The notes: generated by a model not told the origin, from the sequence alone. A DNA stretch of 64,000 bases from Schistocerca nitens (GCF_023898315.1 NC_064616.1:542429602-542493601), one strand, 5' to 3'; positions 23,042 through 36,340 are shown, counted from the first letter of the stretch. A program made the numbers and translations.

Positions 23042-23759
23042 TCACCGTATGTGCAAGAGCAGTACGGAACAAACATTAAATGATAAGTTAAGCACGAGTT
23101 AATTTGGTAAGAAAGACCTTAAGTCACGCATAAAGCTTCATATCTCATACTATGTGCAACTATATTACTCGGTTACTCTCGCTGTCACAGACATCTCTTG
23201 GGGAATGTAATTTCACACCCATTTAGCACATATGACGATACTGAGAGGAGTACAGAGCGTAGGAAAGGTGAATCAAAGAAGAACCAGTTAATCAGTTGAA
23301 CATTAACTACGTAGGAACAACCTCTATAAATCCGAGATATCCAATACGTCACGAACAACCACGAGTTCAGTAGGTAAGTAGGTAGTTAATTACATGATCA
23401 GCAAGGACTGTGGAATTTGGAGTTCAGTAAGTAAGTATGTAGTTAATTACATGATCAGCAAGGACTGTGGAATTTGGTGCTTTGAATGTTAATGAAAGAA
23501 ATCGTGCCGGATATGTTTATCGTGCATATAGGGATTAGTAGTACTGAATGTAATTATTATCACGTAATTAAAGAGGGATGCTACGAAAAGTCAGTGAAAG
23601 GACAGTCACTCCGCAAAGAAAAGCACTTTCATTCCAATAAAATCGACGTACTGAGAATTATATGCATGCAACAGTGTTTGTTAGACTTAATGAGTTGCAC
23701 GGCCTCTAATAGAAACGACCTTTTTCTGTAAAGCCCAAGAACGATATCACATGGTGGAC
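23042..23759. other. Spacer with a short direct duplication
   Basis: AT-rich with no gene recognised. Bases around 23,368-23,415 and 23,421-23,477 repeat the phrase GTAGTTAATTACATGATCAG with the following AAGGACTGTGGAATTTGG, a local direct duplication of about 56 bp. Confidence 0.5.
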
Positions 23760-23771
23760 AGTGCCTCGCAC

Positions 23772-23990
23772 GCATCTCGTGGTCGTGCGGTAGCGTTCTC
23801 GCTTCCCACGCCCGGGTTCCCGGGTTCGATTCCCGGCGGGGTCAGGGATTTTCTCTGCCTCGTGATGGCTGGGTGTTGTGTGCTGTCCTTAGGTTAGTTA
23901 GGTTTAAGTAGTTCACAGTTCTAGGGGACTTATGACCACAGCAGTTGAGTACCATAGTGCTCAGAGCCATTTGAACAATTTTTTTTAGAG
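23772..23990 (+). mobile_element. SINE with a tRNA-Gly-like head
   Basis: The head GCATCTCGTGG ... GGTAGCG ... TTCTCGCTTCCCACGC ... GGGTTCGATTCCCGGC resembles tRNA-Gly (anticodon place CCC). The body and tail (GTCCTTAGGTTAGTTAGG ... CTAGGGGACT ... GTGCTCAGAGCC, CCATTTGAAC) are the same as in the class II-headed SINEs of this window. The target duplication AGTGCCTC(G/A)CAC, 12 bp with one mismatch, sits at 23,760-23,771 and 23,991-24,002. Confidence 0.9.
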
Positions 23991-24230
23991 AGTGCCTCAC
24001 ACAGGATGGGCTCAAACTACAGGGCATGTCGCATACAAACTGGAAACCAACAGGACTTTCTTGAATATAAAGAAGAAAGATTGCCGAAAGTGATCAGATA
24101 AAAAAATAGTAAGTGGATTTTGGGACTAAGAAGGGATAGTACAGTAAACCATTTAGGTTCGGTGGAGACAGGTGGAGCGAAATCACAGTGATACAGAAAA
24201 GCGAAGAGATTCTATATTTGTAGAACACTG

Positions 24231-26283
24231 TGAGACGCACCCACATGCCTTGCTCATACTGCGGCATCAAGCAGTCAGGCCTGCAAGATGAGTGATCTGC
24301 CAAGCGAGTGGATTCATTCGTATTTATCGAGTAACATGAGCTCTAGTACTCACAATTAAGTTACAAATTATTCTCCTGTTTGAATATTACGCAACGGAAA
24401 CGGATAACGCACATCTGACTATTAGTAACTTACACAACTCTGACTGTTCACTACGCACTGGCAACACCACATTTTCTTTCTTACCCAACGGCTTTGACCA
24501 ACACGTGGCCATCGCACTGAATATGAATGGCGCACACGTTACAAATTCAGGATATCATGACAATATACTATTCGAAGGAAGAGGCCACCAATCTTTTTCT
24601 TTTCACTATCTTTTTTATTCCGATAAATTCCATAAACTAAACACACCATTACATTTTCTACAACAATTACACATTAGAAACTCCGCCCAGTGGGCATGGC
24701 TTTACATTGGGGATTCTCTATCGTATGGTCTTGTAATTATCTAACACTACAGTGCACTTTCTGGATAGCATGGTGGATCTTTTGCTATATCTCACACTTC
24801 GACTCTCACACACATCATCACGAAAATTTCCTCCAGACCGAGCGGTACAAAAAGGAACATGCATAACCCACTGCCTCTGAACTTATCTTGCTAGTCTCCC
24901 ATGCAAACCACAAATACTTAAATTTCATGAAATACACCACACTGGCAACATGGAATACAACACGAGGAATAGTGACAACGTTATAGTCACATCACTTTCA
25001 GCTTTCGCACTTCAATTAGTACCCATCCCAGTTTCACACGACACTGCCCCACTTCGTAACTTTTCTTTCCTACTATGAACTCTGGAGGATATATGCACGT
25101 CTTCCTGTGCAATGCAAGCTACGTGGCGTTGCTGGATAGACGGCTGACTCACCTTGCTTCACTCTCAGAGTGTTATAGTTTGAATCAAGCGCCACACGGA
25201 AACATAACACGCAAAGTAGTATTAAGAACATATTCGTCACACACGCGAGTCCTCAAATGATACCATGGACGAGCACTTCTGCCGGCACTTCAGTCTGGAA
25301 CGGCGTGACCGCTACGGTCGCAGTTTCGAATACTGCCTCGGGCATGGATGTGTGTGATGTCCTTAGGTTAGTTAGGTTTAAGTAGTTCTAAGTTCTAGGG
25401 GACTGATGACCTCAGATTTAAAGTCCCATAGTGCTCAGAGCCATTTGAACCACGAGTACTTCTCTATATCCTTAGTCTCATACACAGATTGAGGCTCACA
25501 CAGTACTCACCACATGGAAGTATTCGTCTCTAATTTCGAGTCCTGCACACGCCATTTCTTGAATATTTCCAACTTATAGTACACACGCCAGTAATTCAGC
25601 TTAACTTTAGCACGCGGAAGTATTTCAACTTATATCTACACGTGGTTCCATTGTGGCCGTTGGTCACTTCCGAAGGTTACTACGATCCCCTTAATTTTAC
25701 CTGCCTGTCATTTAATTCTCCAACCTAAAGTTCCTGAAACAGAGAAATAATTATTCTAAACTACTCATAAGTATTTCACATGCATACCATGTCTCCACTC
25801 TTTTGTCTTTACATAGAACACCTATGACAGGTCTTACCAACACAAGATCCAGCGGCAGAATGCTGAAACATGGCCGTTCTTCAAGTCATTTCGCACCTCT
25901 GTCGAGGTGGGGGAAGACCATGCTACCCATTGGTCAGCCACGTTTCAGGCGCTCAAAGCTGTGGTAAATTTCATTTCTTTGGTTCCACCACAGGTGACCA
26001 AAGGACCGTCTCAAAGATGATCATGTATTCATATTCACCATCTGCAGTTAGCAGACGACCATACACTCATTCATTTCACAGATCTCACCAAACTGGATGT
26101 AGTGATTTATTTTGTGGGAGTGCACATGTGATCAATTAAATAAATAAATTGTCCTTCTTTCCTACACTGGTATCCGGCTTCGGTGTATTAAGTGAAACTG
26201 AGTTTTTATTATAAAAAATAAGTTGTTCTGACAAGAATAATGTTGTACTTATTTTCAATGTCGGTCGGTACTGTACCCTTTCA
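24231..26283 (-). repeat. 3' LTR of the outer retrotransposon
   Basis: Aligns along its length with 37,407-38,401 joined to 44,022-44,906, with scattered substitutions. It contains a SINE at 25,281-25,451. Without that insert and its target duplication it is about 1,870 bp. The uninterrupted sequence TTAAGAACATATTCG at about 25,222-25,236 is the empty site of the Gypsy insertion seen in the other LTR. Confidence 0.85.
25281..25451 (+). mobile_element. SINE lacking its A-box region
   Basis: Keeps CAGTCTGGAAC, the B-box region (GTTTCGAATACTGC, mutated), the common body and CCATTTGAACC, but the first 30 or so bases of the tRNA-like head are gone. The target duplication ACGAG(C/T)ACTTCT lies at 25,269-25,280 and 25,452-25,463. 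The other LTR lacks the insert and reads GACGAGTACTTCT, confirming both the insertion and its age relative to the LTRs. Confidence 0.9.
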
Positions 26284-28214
26284 CCACCGGTTACCCATGC
26301 AGAAAAAAATGACACGGTACTATCCTTGCAATGCGAGGGTAGTTCCGAACATTTTTTTAAGAAAGCTCTATACAAACAAACGTAGCAAGTCATCAGAATA
26401 ACAAGGAGGAGACCTTAGCCCCTGGTGACCTCAAATAGACGACCAAATGCTGTTACATTACCAAATTATTGACACATTTGTTGTATTATTGTACTCTCCA
26501 CAATCGAGAGTAACGTACACATACAAAATTACAACAATCCAAGTGACAAATGAAACATTACATCATACAAATAAAAACTAATGGTGAGATAAAAATTTGC
26601 TTAGTTACAGGGATCTCTGTTATTTTTAGGAGTTATCCAAACTTTACTAATTCTATAACAAATAAAAGAGTACTGATTGTACTCATAATATTGTAAATAG
26701 CTCACCATCCAGACACAGAGCAAGTAATCTGACATTCATAAATTGCGTTGTAATATTCTTTACACGGCAATGTCTAAATACAAAACAAAATCAACAAAAG
26801 AAAAAAAATGGCGTACACTAGTTATATGCAGAATATCAGGCTCCGTATCATTACTCTAAAATGTACGTCAAACCTACTGAGAAATGAAACTGAGAAAAAA
26901 AACAATGAAATATACCACAAGCTACATACTGGTTACGTAATATAGTCTGTCTAAGACATCATGTCATACCTCATTAACCATCATCACTTAAGCAATTACC
27001 ACCAGTACTCGACTGTGAGTTTAACCTTATCCTTGTCCACCAGTACAAATACCTGCTACTGAGCTACTCAGTCCATCAACTTTGATCAATACACACAGTA
27101 AATAGTTAGCAATAAGTGCTTGAATGCACCAGTAGCTCTCATAGTTTACTTTACTGCTCATTTCTCTATTGTTACATGTTTAGACGACAAGAACTTGCAT
27201 TTCGACTAGCCTCCGTTACACTTCAGTATGAAATATCACTACTGTGATAATGAAAATAAATGGCTTCAGTCACCACACCAACAAGATTATTACTGTCCAC
27301 GACAACAAAATGCATCAGTTAATTCCGATATTTGTTGTGCAATGCAAACCCTTGTCCCCTGTGACAACCTTACGGACCAATGCAACAAGAGCCGCTACGT
27401 TATTATTGCTCCACTAGCTAATAATTAAAGCATCCTTGTACTAAATATTCTAATAAACATGGTACGTGAACTTTATAACCCAGAACAAACAAAAAAAAAC
27501 ACTAACTATTCTAAAAACATTCGTTAATCAAATACAGTTACACTTGCCGTCCCTTCAGGAATAAAACATATAAAAAAATGTACACAGTTACAAATACAAA
27601 TACATTATTCCCTGTCTTGCGAGTCACACGGAATCATTTCATTCTGTGATTTTCTTGGGGTCAAAAAGTTGCTGATAGTTTTCCTAGAAACACTGTCTCG
27701 GTGTTGAAGCTCTCCCATGGTTACCCGGACGAAAGTCTTTAAGTCACTCAAAACGGCATTTTGAGCACGCACTGAACTGTAAAGTGTATCTCACATTAAA
27801 CACAAATGTCATAGTCACTCTCCGAGTACCATCCACACGAAACTGGTCGTCCAGAAATGGCCCTGCAACTACTGTTATCCACGGTCCTGCCCTTTCAGTT
27901 CACAGTGTAATTAAGTCTTATGTTCCAACAAACAGCACCTATTCCCACACCAATTAAAGACTACGTCTCCTACTACAAATGCAAATGTCAGTGTCCCACT
28001 TTAGTTTCTTGCGTTCATACAATAATTAGTCACCAAACGACAACTGTCCTCTTTAAATATACCAAGCATCCCACATGCATTTTACAAAGCACACTTAACA
28101 AATCACTGCCAAAATTTTATGGATCCCACCGTTCAATGGTCAAGACAAAACAAAACAATCGTACTGTGTGCTAAAGACAAAATATTTTCCACCAGTCACA
28201 ACTGGTTAGTAGTT

Positions 28215-28560
28215 GCTGTTAAAAAGTGCCCGCCGGACTCTGCCGCGCGTCGTTCATTCTGCCATTGCACCACCGCCACGCGAGCCGTTAAGCAGAAAAA
28301 CCATCCGCTGTTGCCTCCACGGGATACCGTCTCCAGTCGTAAGGGTGGCGCAACTTATGAATGGACAATGGTAGGTGCATGTCGCCCCAGGCCGTTGACC
28401 TGCTGTAGCGGGCGCGTGGAGGGTATCTCGATGGACAGTAGAGTGGGGAGCGCAGCGGCTCTGTCGCCTCTCCCATGGCGACGTCAGCTTGGCCTACCGC
28501 TTTCTTATGCGGTACGGGCGCGTTCTGCGTAGCATCTCAGCGCTACGATACACAGTGAGT
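28215..28560. other. GC-rich island in AT-rich surroundings
   Basis: About 350 bp clearly richer in G+C and CpG than its neighbours (for example CTGCCGCGCGTCG and GTACGGGCGCG). It carries open frames on both strands (137 codons plus, 62 codons minus), but no motif was recognised. It may be a foreign insert or a regulatory stretch of the retrotransposon. Confidence 0.45.
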
Positions 28561-28829
28561 CAGACCCATCCGTGCATCTCGCAACATTACAGACAAAAGG
28601 ATATTCTTACAGTATTTGAATACTCAATGATTACATGTATGATCTATTAGATACGTTGGTAATAAAAGAATCTTTGTTCTAAAAAACATAAAATCATACA
28701 CCCTAGTTTTCTACACATACAACATCAACATTTATCCCTTTTCTATATAAAGCCCACACTTGTGCTATTAATTGTACCTCTCGTCCCTCATACAAAACAT
28801 GAAATTGTTCAAAAAAAAAAAAAGGAATA

Positions 28830-29190
28830 AGGAACAATCCTTATAGCTCATAATTACAATATCAAATAGTAGACTACTTTAACATCCTATCACAGTGAAC
28901 ATATTAGAAACTGTTGATTCTAAATCTACAATATACAACGCACCTTTGTGCTTGTGACAGACTGAAATTAATGCCCCTTAAAAGTGTTCTAACAAAAAAA
29001 GAAACAACCTATACAGCTCACCATTACCTATTACATAATGTTATATACTAAACTACTTTAACATCTTAACACAATTAACATTTTTGAAACTGATGACTCT
29101 AAATTTACAACATACAGTGCACCTTCGTGCTTGTGACAGCTAGAAATTAGTATCTCTTTACATATTTTACCTTTTATTATATATAACAAC
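28830..29190. repeat. Diverged tandem duplication, period about 179 bp
   Basis: ACTACTTTAACATC at 28,873 recurs at 29,052. The following CTAAATCTACAATATAC and CCTTTGTGCTTGTGACAG have close counterparts about 179 bp later. Two copies are visible. Confidence 0.75.
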
Positions 29191-30395
29191 ATTTCTAGGA
29201 CATGTATGTACCATCCACATGACGTCATATCCTGACCTGTCATCGAGGTTCATCTAAATCAAACAACAAAGCACAATAATGTTTTAGTTATGGATCGGTA
29301 GCATCCCCTTTACAGTAGTGTGCGCATTGATCACACTACTCTACGACTCTCACTCAACTGACACCACACTTTCCTTCTCATTCAATCCATTAATACACCA
29401 GCAGAATAGGTCTAGAAGTCAGCTAACCGTAACACCACCACACTCATGTCAACATACCATCCCTTTGCTCCCTTATACTCAACCACATAACACATGGAGT
29501 TGTTTCGGAGATAGCATTCCAGTCTCCGATTTACTCTGGCACCTCTCTCGACCGGCTTACCTCTGCATTCACTTTACCGATTATTCATCCTGCTAAATAT
29601 GAACTTAGAATATCGACATTTCATCTAAGAACAAATATACACAGATTATTCATCTTGCAAAATAACTGTAGACATTCTTGGTACCGTTTTTGATTAGTTA
29701 TACTGGTGCAAGGCTTCAACAACCACAAAAAATATTATTTATGCCATATTACAAATGTTATGGTAAGAATTAGATTTAACCTTATATTACATCTTACGTC
29801 AGTATTCCACAACGTGCACCATCTGGATCTCATACTCCCTTTATATCCTTTCACGTTGTGCAGTTGTCCTCATCTCGTCATTCGTATTTCGGCTCTCCGT
29901 CCGTCTATTACTCCATCATTTCCTGGTCTTCCGTCGCCATTCGCACCAATCTCGAATGCAGCATACACATGCCTCTCTGTAACATACATCTAAGACAGCT
30001 CAACATTATTCAATTCTACCTACCTTTATTTGCCACTGTTTCATCACGTTGAATCTCTCATTATTAATCACACTGATTCACGTCGCTTCTCTCCTTAAAT
30101 ATCACCTTTACCCACTACTATTTATCACGTCGTTTTTCTCTCTATCTACCATCCTTATCCACTCATTAATCATCACGTCGTTTCTGCTTGATCCTTATGC
30201 ATATGACAAAAAATACGTACATACACCACTCTGTCGACTCCTGTTCATGACTCATTCGGCCAGTCTATTCCGTCATACTTCCTGACATCCCGCCTGAAAA
30301 TTCTTATGTTCGATCTGACCCTGCATAACGTTGCACACCACAAATAAATACACTGACTATACACCATAACTTGCCTACTTTCGATGTAACCTTAA

Positions 30396-30553
30396 CTTTT
30401 CAATAATTTGATTTTAGAAATGTGATGAAGCCCACGCGATTGTTTTCCCTTGATCGCCTCAATCTGTACAGCATTTTCATGGACAATCTGCCTCACTCTG
30501 AACGGTCCACTATACACAGCAAAGAATTTGCTAGTTAGGAATCTGTTCTTACA
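30396..30553 (-). pseudogene. C-terminal end of integrase (GPF/Y-type module)
   Basis: An open minus-strand frame reads KNRFLTSKFFAVYSGPFRVR, then QIVHENAVQIEAIKGKQSRG and LHHISKIKLLKS, followed by TAA. The YSGPFRV motif and the closing GLHHISKIK match the GPY/F module and extreme C-terminus of Ty3/Gypsy integrases, which bind DNA and chromatin during insertion. The reading upstream is broken, and no catalytic core, RNase H or reverse transcriptase remains, so pol suffered a large internal deletion. Confidence 0.7.
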
Positions 30554-31137
30554 TGAAAATTAAATGTGTGCTGAGAATATACAAGCTGGGAGAAAGGGAC
30601 AGCCCAAGTGTTACAAACTTTGGTGCCAGTGGCCTCTTTCACTAACACCAGATTCCAAACAACCATGCACAGCACTTCATTATAACTGTCACCACGACAA
30701 TGGCATACTATAGATCAGATGGCATCTAATTTAAAAACTTCGATCACATTGCTGATGTTACCTGTAACAGCAGTATAAATGTACCCCATGCCATTCAGAT
30801 CACAATGTTGACTTTTCACATTACGTGTTAAGTACCTGCAATAAAACTGGACTCATTGGCATTATTACATAACATTTTTAGCAACTGGTTTTTGAGGAAA
30901 CAGTCCTTTTACTTTAGTGTTCCAAATAAAAAATTTGCAAATTTTGCTCTGAGAGACCAGCCTAACAGATTCCATTACTGGTGTTTTATTCTATGATCAG
31001 AAGTATGGTATTTGCATTCCTACATATCAGTAGGGTATGTCTGCTACATAGACAATTTTCAGTGACAGCGGCATGTGTTTTAAGGCAAGATGCTAAGGGC
31101 TGATATGTTGGATTAGTTTCTCCTATCCATCACTCCA
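30554..31137 (-). other. Degenerate interval between gag and integrase remnants
   Basis: About 580 bp that would have to contain protease, reverse transcriptase and RNase H in an intact element but is far too short. I could not identify a DTG protease or YxDD motif on the minus strand. Confidence 0.5.
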
Positions 31138-32388
31138 TTATGACAAGAATGAAATGCCAGGATTCCATGCTCTCCTGTCATTCTGATAGTTTCTGCCGTT
31201 CCTATCCTCGACTCTGTCTGACCTATGAGTCGCATCTCCGTTCACAATATTGCTTTCATTATCCAGTTCCTGTAAAAAATGCCGAAATGATGCAGAATCG
31301 TTTAAGCCTCTGCCTCCTATCGCTATATCTCTGCGCAATTTCACTGGAAACTTCGTTATACAGATCCTAATGAGCTCCCCAGGTTCGTATGTCACATTCA
31401 AATACCTATTTCGACTCAGCTTTTCCTGATAGCACGCCACTAGATCTCTTATACCATCTTCGTTACAATTTGGCATCATCAATATGCTTTACTTAACCTG
31501 GTCGTGCTTACTTTTCAACCAGAATTCATTTAAAAACTTGTCGCAAAATTTCTTGTAGCTACTACTGTCTTTAATAACTTCCTGCATTTTCGCTCTAGCC
31601 TCGTCCCTCAAATGGTTACACACATACTTCATTTTGAGGAGCGGTCCCCATGATGAAGGTAATGAATCTTGAAATTGAGACAGCTTTGGACTGTGCCCAG
31701 TTGGGTTTTGTCACCTGTTTTATCCGACACAACCGTTCTTCTAACTCTCTGAGATCGTCTTCCTCTTTCTGCTTATTTTCTTTTTTTTGAATTTATCTCA
31801 CTCTCCCTCTGCAATCTACCTGATGGTGTGTCACCTTCGCTACTGAACGCTAATAGCAACTGTACTAGTTCTTCCATATGTTTCCTATTTACTCGTATTT
31901 CTAATTGCGCCTCTTTAAGCTGTTATAGTGACTGTATCTCCTCCTGGTCGGCATAAACCTCTCGCTGCGTACTGTCAGAGCCTGTCTCGCCTCTTATACT
32001 GACCTTTTCTACATCTCCACTAATCTTATTCATTCAGACCACTACCTCTGCAACTTCATACTTGTGTTCATTTAGCGCCACTTCCTGGTCGGTGACTTGA
32101 GCTTCCACGCTGTCTAATGCCCCTTGTTTATCTGCAAGTAAGTCCTCCACTACCTCTTCGATTCGCTCGTCCGGCAACAAGTCCCTAGGTTCTGTAATAT
32201 CACACTCTATCGATATTGTTCGTACCTCCAAATTATTGGCTTTTCCTTTCACGGCGTCACATACTTGCTTCAACGCACCCAGATTCTTCTCCCTCTCATC
32301 TAACCGATTCTTAACTGCGGGCAGATGCTCACCGAAAACTGAGAGTAGCTTCCTGATTGCCTCTTTATTTCCCTTATCCATTGCTTCC
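31138..32388 (-). pseudogene. gag remnant, 3' portion
   Basis: Begins EAMDKGNKEAIRKLLS directly after the LINE. It then has a heptad-like acidic/basic stretch (VEDLLADKQGALDSVEAQVT) suggesting coiled coil. After stops at 32,034 and further breaks it ends with DLVACYQEKLSRNRYLNVTY, ICITKFPVKLRRDIAIGG and FRHFLQELDNE, a typical capsid-region layout of Gypsy gag. At least one frameshift and several stops are present. It continues the gag frame interrupted at 36,799. It would have formed the particle shell and cannot be translated whole. Confidence 0.55.
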
Positions 32389-32471
32389 AATCTACATCTA
32401 CATTTATACTCCGCAAGCCACCCAACGGTGTGTGGCGGAGGGCACTTTACGTGCCACTGTCATTACCTCCC

Positions 32472-35110
32472 TTATCTGTTCCAGTCGCGTATGGTTCGCG
32501 GGAAGAACGACTCTCTGAAAGCCTCCGTGCGCGCTCGAATCTCTCTAATTTTACATTCTTGATCTCCTCGGGAGGTATAAGTAGGGGAAAGCAATATATT
32601 CGATACCTTATCCAGAAACGCTCCCTCTCGAAGCCTGGCGAGCAAGCTACACCGCGATGCAGAGCGCCTCTCTTGCAGAGTCTGCCACTTGAGTTTGCCA
32701 AACATCTGCGTAACGCTATCACGGTTACCAAATAACCCTGTGACGAAAAGCGCCGCTCTTCTTTGGATCTTCTCTATCTTCTCCGTCAACCCGATCTGGT
32801 ATGGATCCCACACTGTTGAGCAACACTCAAGCATAGGTCGAACGAGTGTTTTGTAAGCCACCTCCTTTGTTGATGGACTACATTTTCTAAGCACTCTCCC
32901 AATGAATCTCAACCTGGTACCCGCCTTACCAACAAATAATTTTATATGATCATTCCACTTCAAATCATACTATAAAGGATCCTTCTTTGTATGTATTCGC
33001 AATACATTACATTTGTCTATGTTAAGGGTCAGTCGCCACTCCCTGCACCAAGTGCCTATCCGCTGCAGATCTTCCTGCATTTCGCTACAATTTTCTAATG
33101 CTGCAACTTCTCTGTATACTACAGCATCATCCGCGAAAAGTCGCATGGAACTTCCGACACTATCTACTAGGTCATTTATATATATTGTGAAAATCAATGG
33201 TCCCATAACACTCCCCTGTGGCACGCCAGAGGTTACTTTAACGTCTGTAGACGTCTCTCCATTGATAACAACATGCTGTGTTCTGTTTGCTAAAAACTCT
33301 TCAATCCAGCCACACAGCTGGTCTGATATTCCGTAGGCTCTTACTTTGTTTATCAGGCGACAGTGCGGAACTGTATCGAACGCCTTCCGGAAGTCAAGGA
33401 AAATAGCATCTACCTGGGAGCCTGTATCTAATATTTTCTGGGTCTCATGAACAGTTAAAGCGAGTTGCGTCTCACACGATCGCTGTTTCCGGAATCCATG
33501 TTGATTCCTACAGAGTAGATTCTGGGTTTCCAAAAACGACATGATACTCGAGCAAAAAACATGTTCTAAAATTCTACAACAGATCGACGTCAGAGATATA
33601 GGTCTATAGTTTTGCTCATCTGCTCGACGACCCTTCTTGAAGACTGGGACTACCTGTGCTCTTTTCCAATCATTTGGAACCTTCCGTTCCTCTAGAGACT
33701 TGCGGTACACGGCTGTCAGAAGGGGGGCAAGTTATTTCGCGTACTCTGTGTAGAAACGAATTGGTATCCCGTCAGGTCCAGTGGACTTTCCTCTGTTGAG
33801 TGATTCCAGTTGCGTTTCTATTCCTTGGACACTTATTTCGATGTCAGCCATTTTTTCGTTTGTGCGAAGATTTAGAGAAGGAATTGCAGTGCGGTCTTCC
33901 TCTGTGAAACAGCTTTGGAAAAAGGTGTTTAGTATTTCAGCTTTACACGTGTCATCCTCTGTTTCAATGCCATCATCATCCCGGGGTGTCTGGATATGCT
34001 GTTTCGAGCCACTTACTGATTTAACGTAAGACCAGAACATCCTAGGATTTTCTGTTAAGTTGGTACATAGAATTTTACTTTCGAATTCACTGAACGCTTC
34101 ACGCATAGCCCTCCTTACGCTAACTTTGACATTGTTTAGGTTTTGTTTGTCTGAGAGGTTTTGGCCGCGTTTATACTTGGAGTGAAACTCTCTTTGCTTT
34201 CGCAGTAGCTTCCTAACTTCGTTGTTGAACCACGGTGGGTTTTTCCCCTCCCTCACAGTTTTATTCGGTACATACCTGTCTAAAACGCATTTTACAATTG
34301 CCTTAAACCTTTTCCATAAACACTTAACAGTCAACTCAGTGTCGGAACAGAAATTTTCGTTTTGATCTGTTAGGTAGTCTGAAATTTGCCTTCTATTACT
34401 CTTGCTAAACAGATAAACCTTCCTCCCTTTTTTTATATTCCTATTAACTTCCATATTCAGGGATGCTGCAACGGCCTTATGATCACTGAGTCCCTCTTCT
34501 GCGCTTACAGAGTCGAAAAGTTCGGGTCTGTTTGTTATCTGTAGGTCCAAGATGTTATCTCCACGAGTCGGTTCTCTGTTTAATTGCTCGAGGTAATTTT
34601 CGGATAGTGCACTCAGTATAATGTCACTCGATGCTCTGTCCCTACCACCCGTCCTAAACATCTGAGTGTCCCAGTCTATATCTGGTAAATTTAAATCTCC
34701 ACGTAAGACTATAATATGCTGAGAAAATTTATGTGCAAAGTATTCCAAATTTTCTGTCAGTTGTTCTGCAACTAATGCTGCTGAGTCGGGAGGTCGGTAA
34801 AAGGAGCCAAATATTAACCTAGCTCGGTTGTTGAGTGTAACCAGCACCCATAATATTTCACAGGAACTATCCACTTCTACTACACTACAGGATAAACTAC
34901 TACTAACAGCGGCAAACACGCCACCACCGGTTGCATGCAATCTATCCATTCTAAACACCGCCTGTGCCTTTGTAAAAAATTCGGCTGAATTTATCTCTGG
35001 CTTCAGCCAGCTTTCTGTACCTATAACGATTTCAGCTTCAGTGCTTTCTATCAGCGCTTGAAGTTCCGGTACTTTACCAATGCAGCTTCAGTAGTTTACA
35101 ATTACAATAC
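32472..35110 (-). pseudogene. LINE ORF2: endonuclease-reverse transcriptase, two in-frame stops
   Basis: The endonuclease part (about 35,060-34,400) shows IVIGTESWLKPEIN, TGGGVFAAV, GDLNLPDIDW and LSDHKA, the usual AP-endonuclease-like blocks. The reverse transcriptase (about 33,700-32,980) shows YRPISLTSICCRILEHV, NQHGFRKQRSCETQLAL, FLDFRKAFDTVPH, GVPQGSVMGPLIFTIYINDL and the catalytic FADDAVVY. A C-terminal block with KWNDHIKLFVGKAG and RRAALFVTG follows, up to the stop near 32,472. A TAA at 33,734-33,732 separates endonuclease from reverse transcriptase, and a TAG at 32,972-32,970 follows the reverse transcriptase palm; apart from these the frame is continuous. The product nicks target DNA and copies its own RNA there. 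This copy would be inactive unless the stops are assembly or sequencing errors. Confidence 0.9.
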
Positions 35111-35194
35111 CGATTGCTGCTTGGTCCCCGCATGTCCAGACTTTGCCCCGCACCCTTTGAGGCTGTTGCCCCTTCTGTACTTGCCCGAGGCCAT

Positions 35195-36180
35195 CTAACC
35201 TAAAAAACCGCCCAGTCCACGCCACACAACCCCTGCTACCCGTGTAGCCGCATGCTGCTTGTAGTGGACTCCTGACCTATCCAGCGGAACCCGAAACCCG
35301 GCCACCCTATGGCGCAAGTCCAGGAATCTGCAGCCCACACGGTCGCAGAACCGTCTCAGCCTCTGATTCAGACCCTCCACTCGGCTCTGTACCAAAGGTC
35401 CGCAGTCAGTCCTGTCAACGATGTTGCAGATGGTGAGCTCTGCTTTCATTCCGCTAGCGAGACTGGCAGTCTTCACCAAATCAGATAGCCGCCGGAAGCT
35501 AGAGAGTATTTCCTCCGATCCATAGCGACACACATCATTGGTGCCGACATGAGCGACCACCTGCAGATGGGTGCAACCTGTACCGTTCATGACTTCTGGA
35601 AGGACCCTTTCCACATCTGGAATGACTCCCCCCGGTATGCACACGGAGTGCACATTGGTTTCTTCCCCTCTCTTGCTGCCATATCCCTAAGGGGCCCCAT
35701 TACGCGCCTGACGTTGGAGCTCCCAGCTACCAGTAAGCCCACCCTCTGCGACTGCCCGGATCTTGCAGACTGAGGGGCAACCACTGGAACAGGACAAGCA
35801 GCCATCTCCGGCCGAACATCAGTATCAGCCGGAGACAGAGCCTGAAACCGGTTGGTCAGACAAACTGGAGAGGCCTTCCGTTCAGCCCTCCGGAATGTCT
35901 TTCGCCCCCTGCCACACCTCGAGATGACCTCCCACTCTACCACAGGTGAGGGATCAGCCTCAATGTCGGCAGTATCCCGGGCAGCCAAGGTCGTAGTCCG
36001 ATCGGGGGATGCGTGGGACGAGCTGGCCGTCTCCGACAAACCCCCATCCGGACCCCCACAGTGATGCTCATTGGCAACAGCCTCAAGCTGTGTGACCGAA
36101 GCCAACACTGCCTGAAGCTGGGAGCGAATGGATGCCAACTCAGCCTCCATCCGAACACAGCAGTTGCAGTCCCTATCCAT
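35195..36180 (-). pseudogene. LINE ORF1 with esterase-like (SGNH) domain, frameshifted
   Basis: Starts MDRDCNCCVRMEAELASIRS, a short Cys-rich then helical N-terminus, followed by a Ser/Thr/Ala-rich linker. The C-terminal half has GLLVAGSSNVRRVMG, VVAHVGTNDV and GVHYKQHAA, resembling the GxSx, GTND and D-x-x-H blocks of SGNH hydrolases, as reported for ORF1 of CR1-type LINEs. The frame changes near 35,645-35,665, so the two halves overlap in different frames, probably by a one-base indel. ORF1 proteins bind element RNA; the role of the esterase domain is not settled. Confidence 0.75.
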
Positions 36181-36340
36181 GGTAAAAACTGTTGTGCAAA
36201 GAACGTCTGAACTAATCTACAGAGAGCACAAACAAATCGACACAAAATTTAAACGGTTATTAAAATACAAGATTGCCTAGTAAATGCAGTAATGCTACTA
36301 CTTGCGCACTGCTGACACACTGCTTGGCAGCGGAAGGAGA

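Larger units (their letters stand above)
26284..30395. other. Internal 3' non-coding region of the outer retrotransposon
   Basis: About 4.1 kb between the end of the integrase remnant and the 3' LTR, with no reverse transcriptase, protease or envelope motifs on either strand. The plus strand is rich in short C/T/A-rich open frames, probably by chance. It contains a diverged tandem duplication (28.83-29.19 kb) and a GC-rich patch (28.2-28.56 kb). Whether this tract belonged to the original element or was picked up later is unknown. Confidence 0.5.

Noticed and set aside
24231..26283. LTR span of 2,053 bp equal to the tandem duplication period at 1103-5208
   Set aside because: Coincidence: the sequences are unrelated and the LTR length includes a SINE insert.
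28119..28532. 137-codon plus-strand frame
   Set aside because: Opens because of the GC-rich patch; both strands are open and no motif is seen.
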